A DNA stretch of 64,000 nt, from NCBI GenBank assembly GCA_965228425.1, contig OZ245815.1, positions 4,898,001-4,962,000 of the forward strand, written 5' to 3'. A program made the position numbers and the translations under genes. Below the pieces are notes generated by a model that had not been told where the DNA came from, made no database searches, and saw nothing but the letters and a program-made list of their open reading frames with translations. Positions 44,121 through 53,101 of the stretch are shown one piece after another; position 1 is the stretch's first letter; every line of letters begins with the position of its first letter. This stretch comes from JAJFJD01 sp965228425. Lineage in GTDB: Bacteria > Pseudomonadota > Alphaproteobacteria > UBA8366.

Positions 44121-44220
44121 ACCCGCCGGTCGGTATCGAAAGATGGTCTCGGCCCCGAACGCCGTTGGCATTCGGTCAAAAGCTGTATGTATTAACCGTT
44201 TGGCGAAGTGGATAAGGCTC

Positions 44221-44511
44221 ATGGCACGCCGCTGTATGATTTCGGGCACCGGCCCAATGTCCGGGAACAATGTCAGCCACGCGAAGAACCGGACGAAACG
44301 CCGTTTTTTGCCGAATTTGCAGAACACCTCCCTGTTGAGCGACGCCCTGGGCGAAATGGTGCGCCTCCGCATCACGCCGCGGACGATCCGAACGATCGAA
44401 TTCAAGGGTGGCTTGGACGCCTATCTGTTGGGCACGCCGAACCGCAAGCTGCCGCCCGAAGCACAGCGCCTGAAGCGCCGGATCCAGCGGAAAATCGCCA
44501 AGGCGGCGTAA
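44221..44511 (+). CDS. rpmB: 50S ribosomal protein L28
   Basis: This 96-residue ribosomal protein starts MARRCMISGTGPMSGNNVSHAKNRT, the alphaproteobacterial L28 signature, and continues with RRFLPNLQNTSL and a basic C-terminal KRRIQRKIAKAA. The ATG at 44221 follows GGATAAGG. The frame remains open far upstream, but only this start fits the family. A rho-independent terminator follows the gene. It lacks the zinc-binding cysteines found in some L28 proteins. Confidence 0.96.
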   Translation: MARRCMISGTGPMSGNNVSHAKNRTKRRFLPNLQNTSLLSDALGEMVRLRITPRTIRTIEFKGGLDAYLLGTPNRKLPPEAQRLKRRIQRKIAKAA

Positions 44512-44537
44512 CGGTCGGAATTCTCGATCGACGAGCG

Positions 44538-44564
44538 AAAGCCCGCCCGATGGCGGGCTTTTTG
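44538..44564 (+). terminator. Rho-independent terminator after rpmB
   Basis: A GCCCGCC / GGCGGGC stem (44541-44547 with 44552-44558) encloses a 4-base loop and is flanked by AAA and TTTTT. It is the clearest intrinsic terminator in the window and separates rpmB from tgt. Confidence 0.88.
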
Positions 44565-44647
44565 GCGCCAAACCGGCAAATTTCTGATACAGAGCGCGGA
44601 CAGTCCCGCGCCAACGGACGGATCGACGGAACGGACCGGTACGCCGG

Positions 44648-45832
44648 ATGACAGACTATCCCGGGTTCAATTTCGAGGTGCTCGCCGAAGACGCCGGCAG
44701 CCGCGCGCGGCTGGGCCGCCTGGAGACGCCGCATGGCAGCCTCCTGACGCCCGCGTTCATCTTCTGCGCGACCAAGGGGGCAATCAAAGCCGCCGGCCCG
44801 CACGACCTGAAGGCGGCGAACGCGGACATCATCCTCGGCAACACATACCATTTGATGATCCAGCCGGGCGCGGAGCGGATCGAGCGGCTCGGCGGCCTGC
44901 ATGCCTTCACCGGCTGGGACGGTCCGATGCTGACCGATAGCGGCGGTTTCCAGATCTTCAGCCTCGGGCAAGGCACCGACGCGGACGAGATCAAGGGTAG
45001 CCGGCACGAGAAACGCACGCCGCTGCTGACCAAACTGTCGGAGGAAGGGGCGACCTTCCGCTCGCCCCGCGACGGCGCCTACCATACGCTGACGCCGGAA
45101 TCGTCAATCCAAATCCAGCGTCAGCTCGGCGCAGACATGGTTGTCGTGCTCGACGAATGCACTCCCTTCGACGTAGACCGCGACTACACCGCCCGCTCGC
45201 TGGAAATGACCCATCGCTGGGCCGACCGCAGCCTCGCCGAGTTCGATCGGCTGCATGACGGCAAGCAGGCGCTCTATGGCGTGGTGCAGGGCGGTATCTA
45301 CGAGGACCTGCGGCGCGAGGGAGCCGAGTTCCTGAACAGCCGCCCCTTCTTCGGCCACGCGGTCGGCGGCTGCCTCGGCGCGCACAAGGATCAGATGTAC
45401 GACATCGTCGATTACGCGACGCGGCCACTGGCCCCGGCGATACCCAAGCCGATCCACCTCCTCGGCATCGGCGGCATCAACGACATTTGGGAAGGTGTGG
45501 CGCTCGGCATCGACACGTTCGACTGCGTGACACCGACGCGGATCGCCCGGCACGGCTGGGCCTTGGCGCGGACCGCCGACAACCACCGCCACAACCTGCG
45601 CAACGCGCGCTTCGCCGAGGATACCGACCCGCTGGACCCGGAATGCGGCTGTCCGGCTTGCAGCGATTTCACCCGCGCCTACGTGCACCATCTCCTGAAA
45701 GCGGGCGAAATTTTCGGGATCCAACTCCTGACCATGCACAATATGGCCTTCATGACGCGCCTGATGGCCACCATCCGCGCGGCGCTGCTCGCCGGCCGTT
45801 TCGACGACGCGAAAAAAGCCTGGTTCGCGTAA
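44648..45832 (+). CDS. tgt: Queuine tRNA-ribosyltransferase (tRNA-guanine transglycosylase)
   Basis: This 394-residue enzyme exchanges guanine 34 for preQ1 in tRNAs for Asp, Asn, His and Tyr. LTDSGGFQIFSLG holds the substrate-binding Asp, VQGGIYEDLRR the base-recognition loop, and GIGGINDIWEGVALGIDTFDCVTPTR the catalytic aspartate region. The zinc site is CGCPACSDFTRAYVHHLL with the following His. Length is slightly above the usual 370-380. queA is not next to it, unlike in many relatives. Confidence 0.97.
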   Translation: MTDYPGFNFEVLAEDAGSRARLGRLETPHGSLLTPAFIFCATKGAIKAAGPHDLKAANADIILGNTYHLMIQPGAERIERLGGLHAFTGWDGPMLTDSGGFQIFSLGQGTDADEIKGSRHEKRTPLLTKLSEEGATFRSPRDGAYHTLTPESSIQIQRQLGADMVVVLDECTPFDVDRDYTARSLEMTHRWADRSLAEFDRLHDGKQALYGVVQGGIYEDLRREGAEFLNSRPFFGHAVGGCLGAHKDQMYDIVDYATRPLAPAIPKPIHLLGIGGINDIWEGVALGIDTFDCVTPTRIARHGWALARTADNHRHNLRNARFAEDTDPLDPECGCPACSDFTRAYVHHLLKAGEIFGIQLLTMHNMAFMTRLMATIRAALLAGRFDDAKKAWFA

Positions 45833-45847
45833 CGACGGCTGACGCGG

Positions 45848-46339
45848 TTATTTCTTTAATGTGTCGCTGACGATTGCCGCCCAAATCCCATCAAGTTCGG
45901 CAGCAAGGGTGTCCAGGTCCTTGCTGCCATACGGTTTGAAGACGGCGCTCGGCTTGCGGTAGGTCAGCGTCGCCGTCATGTCCGCATTCTCCGTCAGATA
46001 GAAGCGGAGCGGCGCTTCGATCCCTGCCGGCACGCTGGCCTCGAGCATGCGCACGGCGAAGTCGTTCCGATAGACACCGATCACGAGGTTACCGGGGATC
46101 GTGATGCCCCGGCCCTTCGCGCCCGCGCTGGCGCTGGCCCGCGTCACCACGAAAACCTTGTTCTTCTCGACCGCCGCCTCCAATCGCTGATGAAGCGATT
46201 TGAACCCGAACGGCGTCTTGATTACCTGGGTCCCGGGATAGGGCATCTCCGACGCCCCGGCGGCCGGCGCGGCGATACCAACAGCGATCGACAACAGGCC
46301 CCCGAGGAAGACGGAAAATAGCCACTTTGCGATGTTCAT
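45848..46339 (-). CDS. Exported DUF302 family protein
   Basis: This 163-residue protein has a signal peptide (about residues 1-29, ending AGA-S) and a DUF302 domain with VIKTPFGFKSLHQRLEAAVEKNKVFVVTRA and LRFYLTENADMTATLTYRKPSAVF. DUF302 proteins are small, often periplasmic, and of unknown function. An AAGGAG ribosome site (read on this strand) precedes the ATG. It converges with tgt and is divergent from the aminotransferase-like gene. Confidence 0.87.
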   Translation of the reverse strand: MNIAKWLFSVFLGGLLSIAVGIAAPAAGASEMPYPGTQVIKTPFGFKSLHQRLEAAVEKNKVFVVTRASASAGAKGRGITIPGNLVIGVYRNDFAVRMLEASVPAGIEAPLRFYLTENADMTATLTYRKPSAVFKPYGSKDLDTLAAELDGIWAAIVSDTLKK

Positions 46340-46516
46340 CGGATACTCCTTGTCGTTGCCACGGCGGGCATCCGACAGTCTGCCGCTCCACTCGGATAAC
46401 GGGCAAGCGAGGATGGGCGATTCACAAATACTTGTGATCGACCGACGCGCTTGACGACCCGCCCTGTCCGGCAGACACTATAAAAAATAGCAAGAATCCG
46501 GAGAAGGAGCAGGCCG

Positions 46517-47713
46517 GTGCGCAATCCGGTGCCGAAATACGGCCATACCCTGCGCGACCAATGGCAATTCGAGCCAGGCATCACCTATTTGAACCATGGC
46601 GCATTCGGCGCCCCGGCCATTCCCGTTGAAGACGCCGCGCGCGGCTGGCGTGATCGAACCGCCGCCAATCCGACCGCATTCTTCGAACGGGAGTTGCCGA
46701 CCGCCCTGCGCACGGCCGCCGGGGAACTCGCCATCCATCTCGGCGGCACGGGCGACGACCTGGTCTTCGTCAACAATGTCACTGCCGGGATCAATGCGGT
46801 CTTGCGTTCGCTGGTGCTGATGCCCGGCGATGAGGTCGTGGTGACCAATCATCTCTATATCTCAGCCCGCCGCACACTCGATTTCGTCTGCGAACGCGCC
46901 GGCGCCCGGCTGATCTTCGCCGACGTGCCCTTCCCCGTGCGAAGCGAGAACGACATCGTTTCCGCCGTCGTGGGCGCCATGTCCCCGCGGACCCGTTTGG
47001 TGATGCTCGACCACGTCACGCATGAGACAGCGCTGGTCCTGCCGATCGAGCGGATCGCGGCACGCTGCGCCGAACGCGGCATCGCCGTGCTCATCGATGG
47101 CACCCACGGGCCGGGCAACGTTCCCGTCGAATTGGATAAACTCGGCGATCAGGGCGTTCGTTGGTATGCCGGAAGCTGCCACAATTGGCTCGGCGCGCCG
47201 CAGGGGTCTGGTTTCCTGTGGGTGCATCCGGACCGGCAAGGACTGATCCGACCCACCGCGATCAGCAACCGCTTCGGCGATGGATTCACGGAAGCGTTCG
47301 ATTGGCCCGGCACCAAGGACTTCAGCGCCTGGCTGGCCGTGTCGGAAGCGTTGCGCCTGCGCGGGTCGCTCGGCGGTGACGGCATCCCGCAATATAACCA
47401 TGATCTTACGCAACGTGCCGCCGGCCTGCTGCGCGATCGGTGGGATACGCTGACCGGCGCACCGCTCGAGATGTTCAGCAGCATGGCGACCGTCGCCTTG
47501 CCGGTCGATGGCCCCGCGACGGCCGCTGCGGCATCCGATTTACGTGAGGCGCTCCACGGCGACTACCGGATCGAAGTGCATGTCACGCCCTTCAACGGCC
47601 GGCTCTGGGTTCGCCTTTCGGCCTATTTGTATAACGAGATATCCGACTTCGAGCGGCTCGCGAACGCGGTGCTCGAGATCACCGGCGGCAAGCCGGTTGC
47701 AGCCAACGGCTAA
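46517..47713 (+). CDS. Class V aminotransferase-fold protein with Asn at the PLP-lysine position
   Basis: This 398-residue protein has the class V aminotransferase/isopenicillin N epimerase-like fold. YLNHGAFGAPAIPV, VTAGINAVLRSLVLMPGDEVV and the cofactor-contacting Asp194 in VLIDGTHGPG are all recognisable. The Schiff-base segment, however, reads GSCHNWLGAPQGSGFLW: residue 223 is Asn (AAT at 47183-47185) where the family has Lys in HKWL. Without that lysine the enzyme should not form the normal internal aldimine. The GTG start has a GAAGGAG ribosome site 7 bases upstream. Codon use is ordinary and the frame is intact, so it is not an obvious pseudogene. Confidence 0.85.
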   Translation: MRNPVPKYGHTLRDQWQFEPGITYLNHGAFGAPAIPVEDAARGWRDRTAANPTAFFERELPTALRTAAGELAIHLGGTGDDLVFVNNVTAGINAVLRSLVLMPGDEVVVTNHLYISARRTLDFVCERAGARLIFADVPFPVRSENDIVSAVVGAMSPRTRLVMLDHVTHETALVLPIERIAARCAERGIAVLIDGTHGPGNVPVELDKLGDQGVRWYAGSCHNWLGAPQGSGFLWVHPDRQGLIRPTAISNRFGDGFTEAFDWPGTKDFSAWLAVSEALRLRGSLGGDGIPQYNHDLTQRAAGLLRDRWDTLTGAPLEMFSSMATVALPVDGPATAAAASDLREALHGDYRIEVHVTPFNGRLWVRLSAYLYNEISDFERLANAVLEITGGKPVAANG

Positions 47714-47732
47714 TCGCCCGGGAAGGCAACGC

Positions 47733-48599
47733 CTACCAGACGAAGGCCGGCATCGTGAAGGTCGGCGTCACGCCATACTCTCCAGCCAACCGCGCCACAG
47801 CGTCGATATCGGGGCACCCGCCATCGGCGACCCCCAGATCGAAACGATGAATACCGGCGGTCACGAAGATCGAATCGATCCCCATCCCGGCCGCACCGGC
47901 GATGTCGTGATGCAGTGAATCTCCGACGGCAATCGGCCGCTCGGCGCTCGGCGCTGCCGCAAGACAAGCCTCGTAGATGTCCCGGCCCGGCTTCCCGTAA
48001 TAACGAACCTTGCCGCCGAAGCGTTCATACCGTTGTGCCACGGTGCCCGAGCATTCGATCAGCCGGCCGGTGGGGTCGACGCTCACCATATCGCGATTTA
48101 GACAGACCATTGGTAAATTGCGGGCGGCCGCCGCCTGCAGCATCTCGTCATAAATGCTCGCGTCGGCGCCGCTGGTGCCGGAGAGCAAGACGAATTCGGC
48201 ATCGTCCACCGAGTCCACTTCTTCGAGATCCTGGCCATCGAGAAAACTGTTGTCGCCACCCCAGGTGGACATGATGCAACGCCGGCCAAGATTCTCGAAA
48301 TAGGGATCGTCGCCGGCCTTCATAGCCTGCCACGCAATCTCCCCGGACGTAATCACCGTATCGTAAAGCGCGCGCTCGATCCCCATCCTTTCCAAGTTCG
48401 CGACCGACACATCGGTCCGCTTCGACGAGTTCGAGATCAGGACGATATGCTTGCCCGCACCGCGCAGCGCCTGCATGGCTGCGCGCGCGCCGTCGTGCAG
48501 CGTCTCGCCGTTATGGAGCACGCCCCATTGGTCGAGCAGGAACAGGTCGTAACCGTCGGCAATCGTGCGAATGCCGTCCAAAGAACGAGTGCTGGTCAC
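47733..48599 (-). CDS. HAD-superfamily hydrolase, TIGR01459 family
   Basis: This 288-residue subclass IIA HAD phosphatase resembles NagD and the TIGR01459 group. The nucleophile motif is FLLDQWGVLHNGE; motif II is VLISNSSKRTD; the C-terminal Mg-binding region is IAVGDSLHHDIAGAAGMGID. It is found mostly in alphaproteobacteria and cyanobacteria, substrate unknown. It converges with the aminotransferase-fold gene and follows the EAL protein gene on the same strand. Confidence 0.93.
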   Translation of the reverse strand: MTSTRSLDGIRTIADGYDLFLLDQWGVLHNGETLHDGARAAMQALRGAGKHIVLISNSSKRTDVSVANLERMGIERALYDTVITSGEIAWQAMKAGDDPYFENLGRRCIMSTWGGDNSFLDGQDLEEVDSVDDAEFVLLSGTSGADASIYDEMLQAAAARNLPMVCLNRDMVSVDPTGRLIECSGTVAQRYERFGGKVRYYGKPGRDIYEACLAAAPSAERPIAVGDSLHHDIAGAAGMGIDSIFVTAGIHRFDLGVADGGCPDIDAVARLAGEYGVTPTFTMPAFVW

Positions 48600-48656
48600 A
48601 GATTGGTGGCTCCGAGGTCGTTGCGCGCCTTATATACCCGCCAAGCGATAGCGGCG

Positions 48657-49976
48657 TCACGCCCCTTCCGCGGCGGCGCGGGCCACGGCGGCGTCGCCAT
48701 CGGTATCGATCTCGGCTTCGGCATTCGATTCCAGCTTCTGGATATCGCCGAACAAGGGGCCGAGTCCGAAATCGATATTGAAATCGAGCAATTCGACGAG
48801 CTTCTGCTCGGTGTCTATATCGTCGACGATCAGGTCGATGCCAGCCCGGTCCAACGCGCGTTTGAGCAAACGCATCCGGTCGGCTTCGAGATCGTGCGGG
48901 ATTGCCGCCATCAGGACCGATGCGTCGATCTTGATCATCCGAAAGCCGTGCTCGAATAACCGGGTCGAATCCATGTCCAGTTTTTCCGGGTGGTACAGGC
49001 ACAGCGGTATGCCTTCCCGGGCAATCTGACTCAGTGAGTCCAGGCCTTTTCCGTCAAGTCCGGAGAAGTCATTTTCGGTCACTCCGAAGGCAAGGCCGCC
49101 CGCGGACCCCATCCCCTTGTGATAGGCGAGAAGATCCGACATGAAGGTGCGATCGGAAAGGTTGCGCGCCGTCGCGCGGCAGAGATAACCGACCGTCGGA
49201 TCCTCGGCCCGCAAGGCATGGACCCGTTGCAGCGACCGAAACAGCAACATGTTCTCGAAAGCGGCGGCCAAACCATGCTCGCGAACGGCATCGGCGTACC
49301 GGTCCGGCGGGACGGGTATGCCTTCGGGCGAAAGGACATGCGGAACGCTGTCGTAGAACCGCCGCTTGCGCTGCGGCAGGGTCACGATCGGCCGGCCATA
49401 GAGGTCGAACCGGTTTTGCCGCAAGGCGTCGCGGACAAGATCGACCTTTGGATCCTCGATCCGCCGATGCACCCCGTCGCCGGCACCTTCATAGAGTCGC
49501 TGCACCAAGTCATGCAGGATTTTCACCTCGGCCGCGAGTCCGTCGGATGTTTCATTGCGCGGGCGATCGGCGGGACTATGCAGCGCAGCCGGAGGAACTG
49601 GCGTTGACTGGGGCACGGCGCTCTGCGCCGACGGCATGCGTTCACGCGGCGCGGATTCCGCCGGGTGTGTCGGCGTCACCTCTTCATCGTCGATCGCTTC
49701 GGCGTAGTCGGAGACGACGGCGACGAGTTGTTCGAAATCGTCGCGCAACCGTACATGCGCGCGATGCAACAGGATCAGCCGATGCAAATCCCGGGAGGCA
49801 TTGTGCCGACGTACGGCGAACTCGTGCGCCAGCGCGCCCGCGAGAAACACCACCGCCCCGCTCAGCACCGCCACCAGCAGCCCCGCATCCGGAACATAAC
49901 GCGGCACGGCAAACGCGATGGCGATCGCCGCCACGGCATAACAAACGAAATAAAGGGTCTGCAGCATTCGCGACAT
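48657..49976 (-). CDS. Membrane-anchored degenerate EAL-domain protein
   Basis: This 439-residue protein has two membrane helices at the N-terminus (about 7-24 and 32-51), a helical/linker region with an acidic and proline-rich part (about 60-165), and an EAL-type domain (about 190-430). FDLYGRPIVTLPQRKRRFYDSV shows that the E-A-L motif is replaced. The DDFG metal motif is not recognisable, and the QG near the end is replaced by a GLG. The KID strand (FRMIKIDASVL) and the NLSD segment remain. It is therefore very unlikely to hydrolyse c-di-GMP and may bind a nucleotide or a protein. It sits upstream of the HAD gene on the same strand. Confidence 0.82.
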   Translation of the reverse strand: MSRMLQTLYFVCYAVAAIAIAFAVPRYVPDAGLLVAVLSGAVVFLAGALAHEFAVRRHNASRDLHRLILLHRAHVRLRDDFEQLVAVVSDYAEAIDDEEVTPTHPAESAPRERMPSAQSAVPQSTPVPPAALHSPADRPRNETSDGLAAEVKILHDLVQRLYEGAGDGVHRRIEDPKVDLVRDALRQNRFDLYGRPIVTLPQRKRRFYDSVPHVLSPEGIPVPPDRYADAVREHGLAAAFENMLLFRSLQRVHALRAEDPTVGYLCRATARNLSDRTFMSDLLAYHKGMGSAGGLAFGVTENDFSGLDGKGLDSLSQIAREGIPLCLYHPEKLDMDSTRLFEHGFRMIKIDASVLMAAIPHDLEADRMRLLKRALDRAGIDLIVDDIDTEQKLVELLDFNIDFGLGPLFGDIQKLESNAEAEIDTDGDAAVARAAAEGA

Positions 49977-50084
49977 TGATGCCCCGGTCGCTTTTCCGCG
50001 CTAACTCAGCCGATTCCGCAGCCTACGCGTCCCGCAAAAAACGCACAAGCCTGGCCGCCGCCGGCGATACGAATACGGTTGCAA

Positions 50085-51134
50085 TCACCGCCGCGCGGCG
50101 CCGACCGCGGCGCCGACGGTCTCGAAACCGTCCGCCGCCAGCAGGTCGCCCAGTCCATCCAGAATTTCCGGCAGAAGCGTCGGCCCCTGCAGCGCGAGCG
50201 CCGAATAGAGCTGCACCAACGACGCCCCGGCCCGGATTTTCTCGTAGGCATCCCGTGCGGTGCAGATGCCGCCGACTCCGATTATCGGGATCGTACCCTC
50301 GGTCATTCGATACATCCGGGCCAGCAATGCCGTCGATTGCTCGAACAACGGGCGCCCGCTCAGCCCGCCGCCCTCGCCGCGATACGGCGATGCCAGGGGG
50401 ATGGCCCGGCCGATCGTCGTATTGCTGACGATCAGACCCTGCAGCCCCAGCGTCATCGCCACATCGGCGATGTCCCGTTCGTCCTCGATGGTCAAATCGG
50501 GCGCGATCTTGACCAACAGTGGCGGCGGCTTGGGCACCGAATCCCGCAACGCGGTCTGGACCCGGCCGACCAGACCCCGCAGGGCGGATTTGCTCTGCAG
50601 CGCGCGCAGCCCCGGCGTGTTGGGGGACGACACGTTGATCACCAGGTAATCCGCCAACGGCGCCAACCGCCCGGCGGCCAGCGCATAGTCGCGCTCCGCA
50701 TCGGTACAATCCTTGTTGATGCCGATGTTGACTCCGACCACCCCGCCGCGCCGGTTGGACAGCCGGGCGATCACCGGATCGAGGCCCTGGTTGTTGAACC
50801 CCATCCGGTTGATCAGGGCGCCGTCCTCCGGCAATCGGAACAGCCGCGGCTTCGGATTGCCCGTCTGCGGCCGCGGCGTCACGGTGCCGACCTCGACAAA
50901 ACCGAAGCCGGCCCGCAGCAGCGGGTCGAAGACTTCCGCATTCTTGTCGAATCCCGCGCTAATACCGACGGGATTGGGGAAATCCAATCCCCAAAGCGTC
51001 TGGTGCAGCCGTGGGTCGTTCTCCGCTTCCCGTTCCGGGCCGAACCCGTTGCGGAGCGCCCAGATCGTCAGATTATGGGCGCGCTCGGGATCGAGCCGGC
51101 GCAGCAGCGGAAAAACGGTGCGTGAGAAATCCAT
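50085..51134 (-). CDS. pyrD: Dihydroorotate dehydrogenase (quinone)
   Basis: This 349-residue class 2 enzyme oxidises dihydroorotate, passing electrons to ubiquinone at the membrane. The FMN and substrate segments are WGLDFPNPVGISAGFDKNAE, YLVINVSSPNTPGLRALQ (catalytic Ser region) and IPIIGVGGICTARDAYEKI. An N-terminal helix about 35 residues long supports membrane association. The DUF952 gene lies 3 bases upstream on the same strand, a common alphaproteobacterial pairing. Confidence 0.97.
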   Translation of the reverse strand: MDFSRTVFPLLRRLDPERAHNLTIWALRNGFGPEREAENDPRLHQTLWGLDFPNPVGISAGFDKNAEVFDPLLRAGFGFVEVGTVTPRPQTGNPKPRLFRLPEDGALINRMGFNNQGLDPVIARLSNRRGGVVGVNIGINKDCTDAERDYALAAGRLAPLADYLVINVSSPNTPGLRALQSKSALRGLVGRVQTALRDSVPKPPPLLVKIAPDLTIEDERDIADVAMTLGLQGLIVSNTTIGRAIPLASPYRGEGGGLSGRPLFEQSTALLARMYRMTEGTIPIIGVGGICTARDAYEKIRAGASLVQLYSALALQGPTLLPEILDGLGDLLAADGFETVGAAVGAARR

Positions 51135-51137
51135 GGG

Positions 51138-51473
51138 TCAATCCAGCACCGGAAAACGATGCAATCCGTCATCGCCCAGCGGCAGGGGACGAGCCCACGC
51201 CACCGCCGCCAAAGGCAGCGGGCCATAGAGATGCGGAAACAACTGGCCGCCGCGTGACGCTTCCCACTTCAGCGCATCGCCGAGCCGGTCCCCGTCGACC
51301 GCGACCAACAACAGGCCGCGCTCGCCACGACGATGCTTGGCCGCGCTATCGACGATCTGCGCGGCGGTCGAGAAATGCAGAAACCCGTCCCGCGTATCGT
51401 CGGCGCTGCCGTGATAGGCATCCGCCGCCGCATCCCAATCCGCACTGCGCACAAGATGATAGATTCGTGACAT
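51138..51473 (-). CDS. DUF952 family protein
   Basis: This 111-residue protein has the DUF952 blocks YHLVRSADWDAA, TRDGFLHFSTAAQIVD and QLFPHLYGPLPLAAVAWARPL. The fold resembles ADP-ribosyl cyclase/lysine methyl-like small alpha/beta proteins in name only; function is unknown. It is coupled to pyrD by a 3-base gap, so it is probably made with it, and it is divergent from the amidase gene. Confidence 0.9.
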   Translation of the reverse strand: MSRIYHLVRSADWDAAADAYHGSADDTRDGFLHFSTAAQIVDSAAKHRRGERGLLLVAVDGDRLGDALKWEASRGGQLFPHLYGPLPLAAVAWARPLPLGDDGLHRFPVLD

Positions 51474-51667
51474 GGGCCAGACCCTATCCGAAGCCTACCG
51501 TGCCGAACAAGTCGCCCAAACGTCTACTGTCCGGAATGGACGGGCGCGAACCGCTGTGATTTAGTTATTGCCTACCAAGTATGCCGGGGCCCGAGGAATC
51601 CGGTCGATGCCTCGGCGAAATTCGCACCATACGCAACCGGATGACTGCAGCAGAAGGGAGCCATGCT

Positions 51668-53086
51668 GTGACGGCGACATCCGAGTTGACCGCACGATCG
51701 ATCGAAGATCTGCAGGCGGATCTGCGCAGCGGCAAAGTGACCGCCGTCGGCCTTGCCGAGCGCGCGATCGAGAACTATGCCGCACATGGCGAAGCGCTGA
51801 ACATCTATAAGACATGGGATCCGGAGTCGCTGCGGGCGCAGGCCCAGGTAGCCGACGCCGCCTTCGCCGCCGACATGGATTTCGGCCCGATGCAAGGGCT
51901 GCCCGTCTCGGTCAAGGACCTCTACGGCGTGACCGGCTATCCCACTTTCGCCGGCACGCCCAGCCCGATGCCGCCGCACTATGAGCGGGAAGGCCCGGTG
52001 GTGCGGTCCTTGCGGCAAAGCCTCGCCACGATCACCGGAAAGACACATACGGTCGAGTTCGCTTTCGGGGGCGTCGGTTCGAATCCGCATTGGGGGACGC
52101 CACGCAATCCGTGGGACGCCGATTGCCATCGCGCGCCCGGCGGGTCCAGTTCGGGCGCGGGGGTGAGCCTGTGGGCCGGCACCGCGGTCGCCGCCCTCGG
52201 CAGCGATACGGCAGGGTCGGTCCGCGTCCCCGCGTCGGTGACCGGCACCGTCGGAATCAAGACGAGCATGCACCGCTGGTCGCTCGATGGCATCGTGCCG
52301 CTCAGCCCGTCGCTCGATACGCCGGGCGTGCTGACCCGCAGCGCCGCCGACGCCGCGATCGCCTTCGCGACGATCGACCCGTTGGTCGAGGAACATCCCC
52401 TGGCATTCCTCGACCGTCTGCGCGACCTGGACACCGCCGACATCCATGTCGGTGTCTGCGATTGGTTCTTCGACGACGCCGACCCGTCCGTGGCGAAAGC
52501 GGTGCGCGACACGATCGCGGAATTGGAGAAGGCCGGCATGACCGCCGTCAGCCTCGACCTCCCGACCGTCGCCGCATCGCATGAAATCTTTCTGCGCGGC
52601 GGCCTCGCGGCGCCGGAATTCACCGCCTTCATCAACGGCGAGATGGCCGACCGCAAGGCCACGCTCGACCCGAATGTCGCGGCCCGTTTCGAGCGCATGG
52701 AAGCGATTCCCGCCAGCGACTATCTCATCCGCAAACAACGGCTCGACGTGCTGGCGGCCGAGACCACGGAGCTGATGGCGCCGGTCGATGTCGTGCTCAC
52801 GCCGACTGTGGCGATCAGGCCGCCCGATTTGGAAGACGCGCAGCCCGGCGAGCCGTATTTCAAGGCCAACATGGGAATGCTGCGCAACACCGCGCCGATG
52901 AACCTGCTGCGGCTCTGCGGCGTGTCGCTACCCGCCGCTCTCGACGATGCGGGCATGCCGGTCGGCCTGCAGATCATGGCACCCTATGGCGAGGACGAGC
53001 GCGCCATCGCGGTCGCCTGCGCCTTCGAACGGACGCTCGGCACCGCACGGGAACGGCTCGGCACACCGCCGCTTTGCAGCAACTGA
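51668..53086 (+). CDS. Amidase signature family protein
   Basis: This 472-residue enzyme belongs to the amidase signature family. The catalytic Lys is in GLPVSVKDLYGV, the cis-Ser in RAPGGSSSGAGVSLWAGT, and the nucleophilic Ser in LGSDTAGSVRVPA. LMAPVDVVLTPTVAI and DDAGMPVGLQIMAPYGED are typical C-terminal segments. I prefer the GTG at 51668, which has GGGAG 9 bases upstream, to the ATG at 51641. The substrate could be an aryl or acyl amide; no carboxamide-specific neighbour such as GatB is present. It leads a three-gene set with an M81 peptidase and a GGT-fold protein. Confidence 0.9.
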   Translation: MTATSELTARSIEDLQADLRSGKVTAVGLAERAIENYAAHGEALNIYKTWDPESLRAQAQVADAAFAADMDFGPMQGLPVSVKDLYGVTGYPTFAGTPSPMPPHYEREGPVVRSLRQSLATITGKTHTVEFAFGGVGSNPHWGTPRNPWDADCHRAPGGSSSGAGVSLWAGTAVAALGSDTAGSVRVPASVTGTVGIKTSMHRWSLDGIVPLSPSLDTPGVLTRSAADAAIAFATIDPLVEEHPLAFLDRLRDLDTADIHVGVCDWFFDDADPSVAKAVRDTIAELEKAGMTAVSLDLPTVAASHEIFLRGGLAAPEFTAFINGEMADRKATLDPNVAARFERMEAIPASDYLIRKQRLDVLAAETTELMAPVDVVLTPTVAIRPPDLEDAQPGEPYFKANMGMLRNTAPMNLLRLCGVSLPAALDDAGMPVGLQIMAPYGEDERAIAVACAFERTLGTARERLGTPPLCSN

Positions 53087-53101
53087 TACGGAACGAAGGG
53101 C

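Noticed and set aside
47183..47185. Calling the aminotransferase-fold gene a pseudogene because of the Lys to Asn change
   Set aside because: The frame is intact over 398 codons with a good ribosome site and conserved surrounding motifs, so loss of the lysine alone does not show decay.
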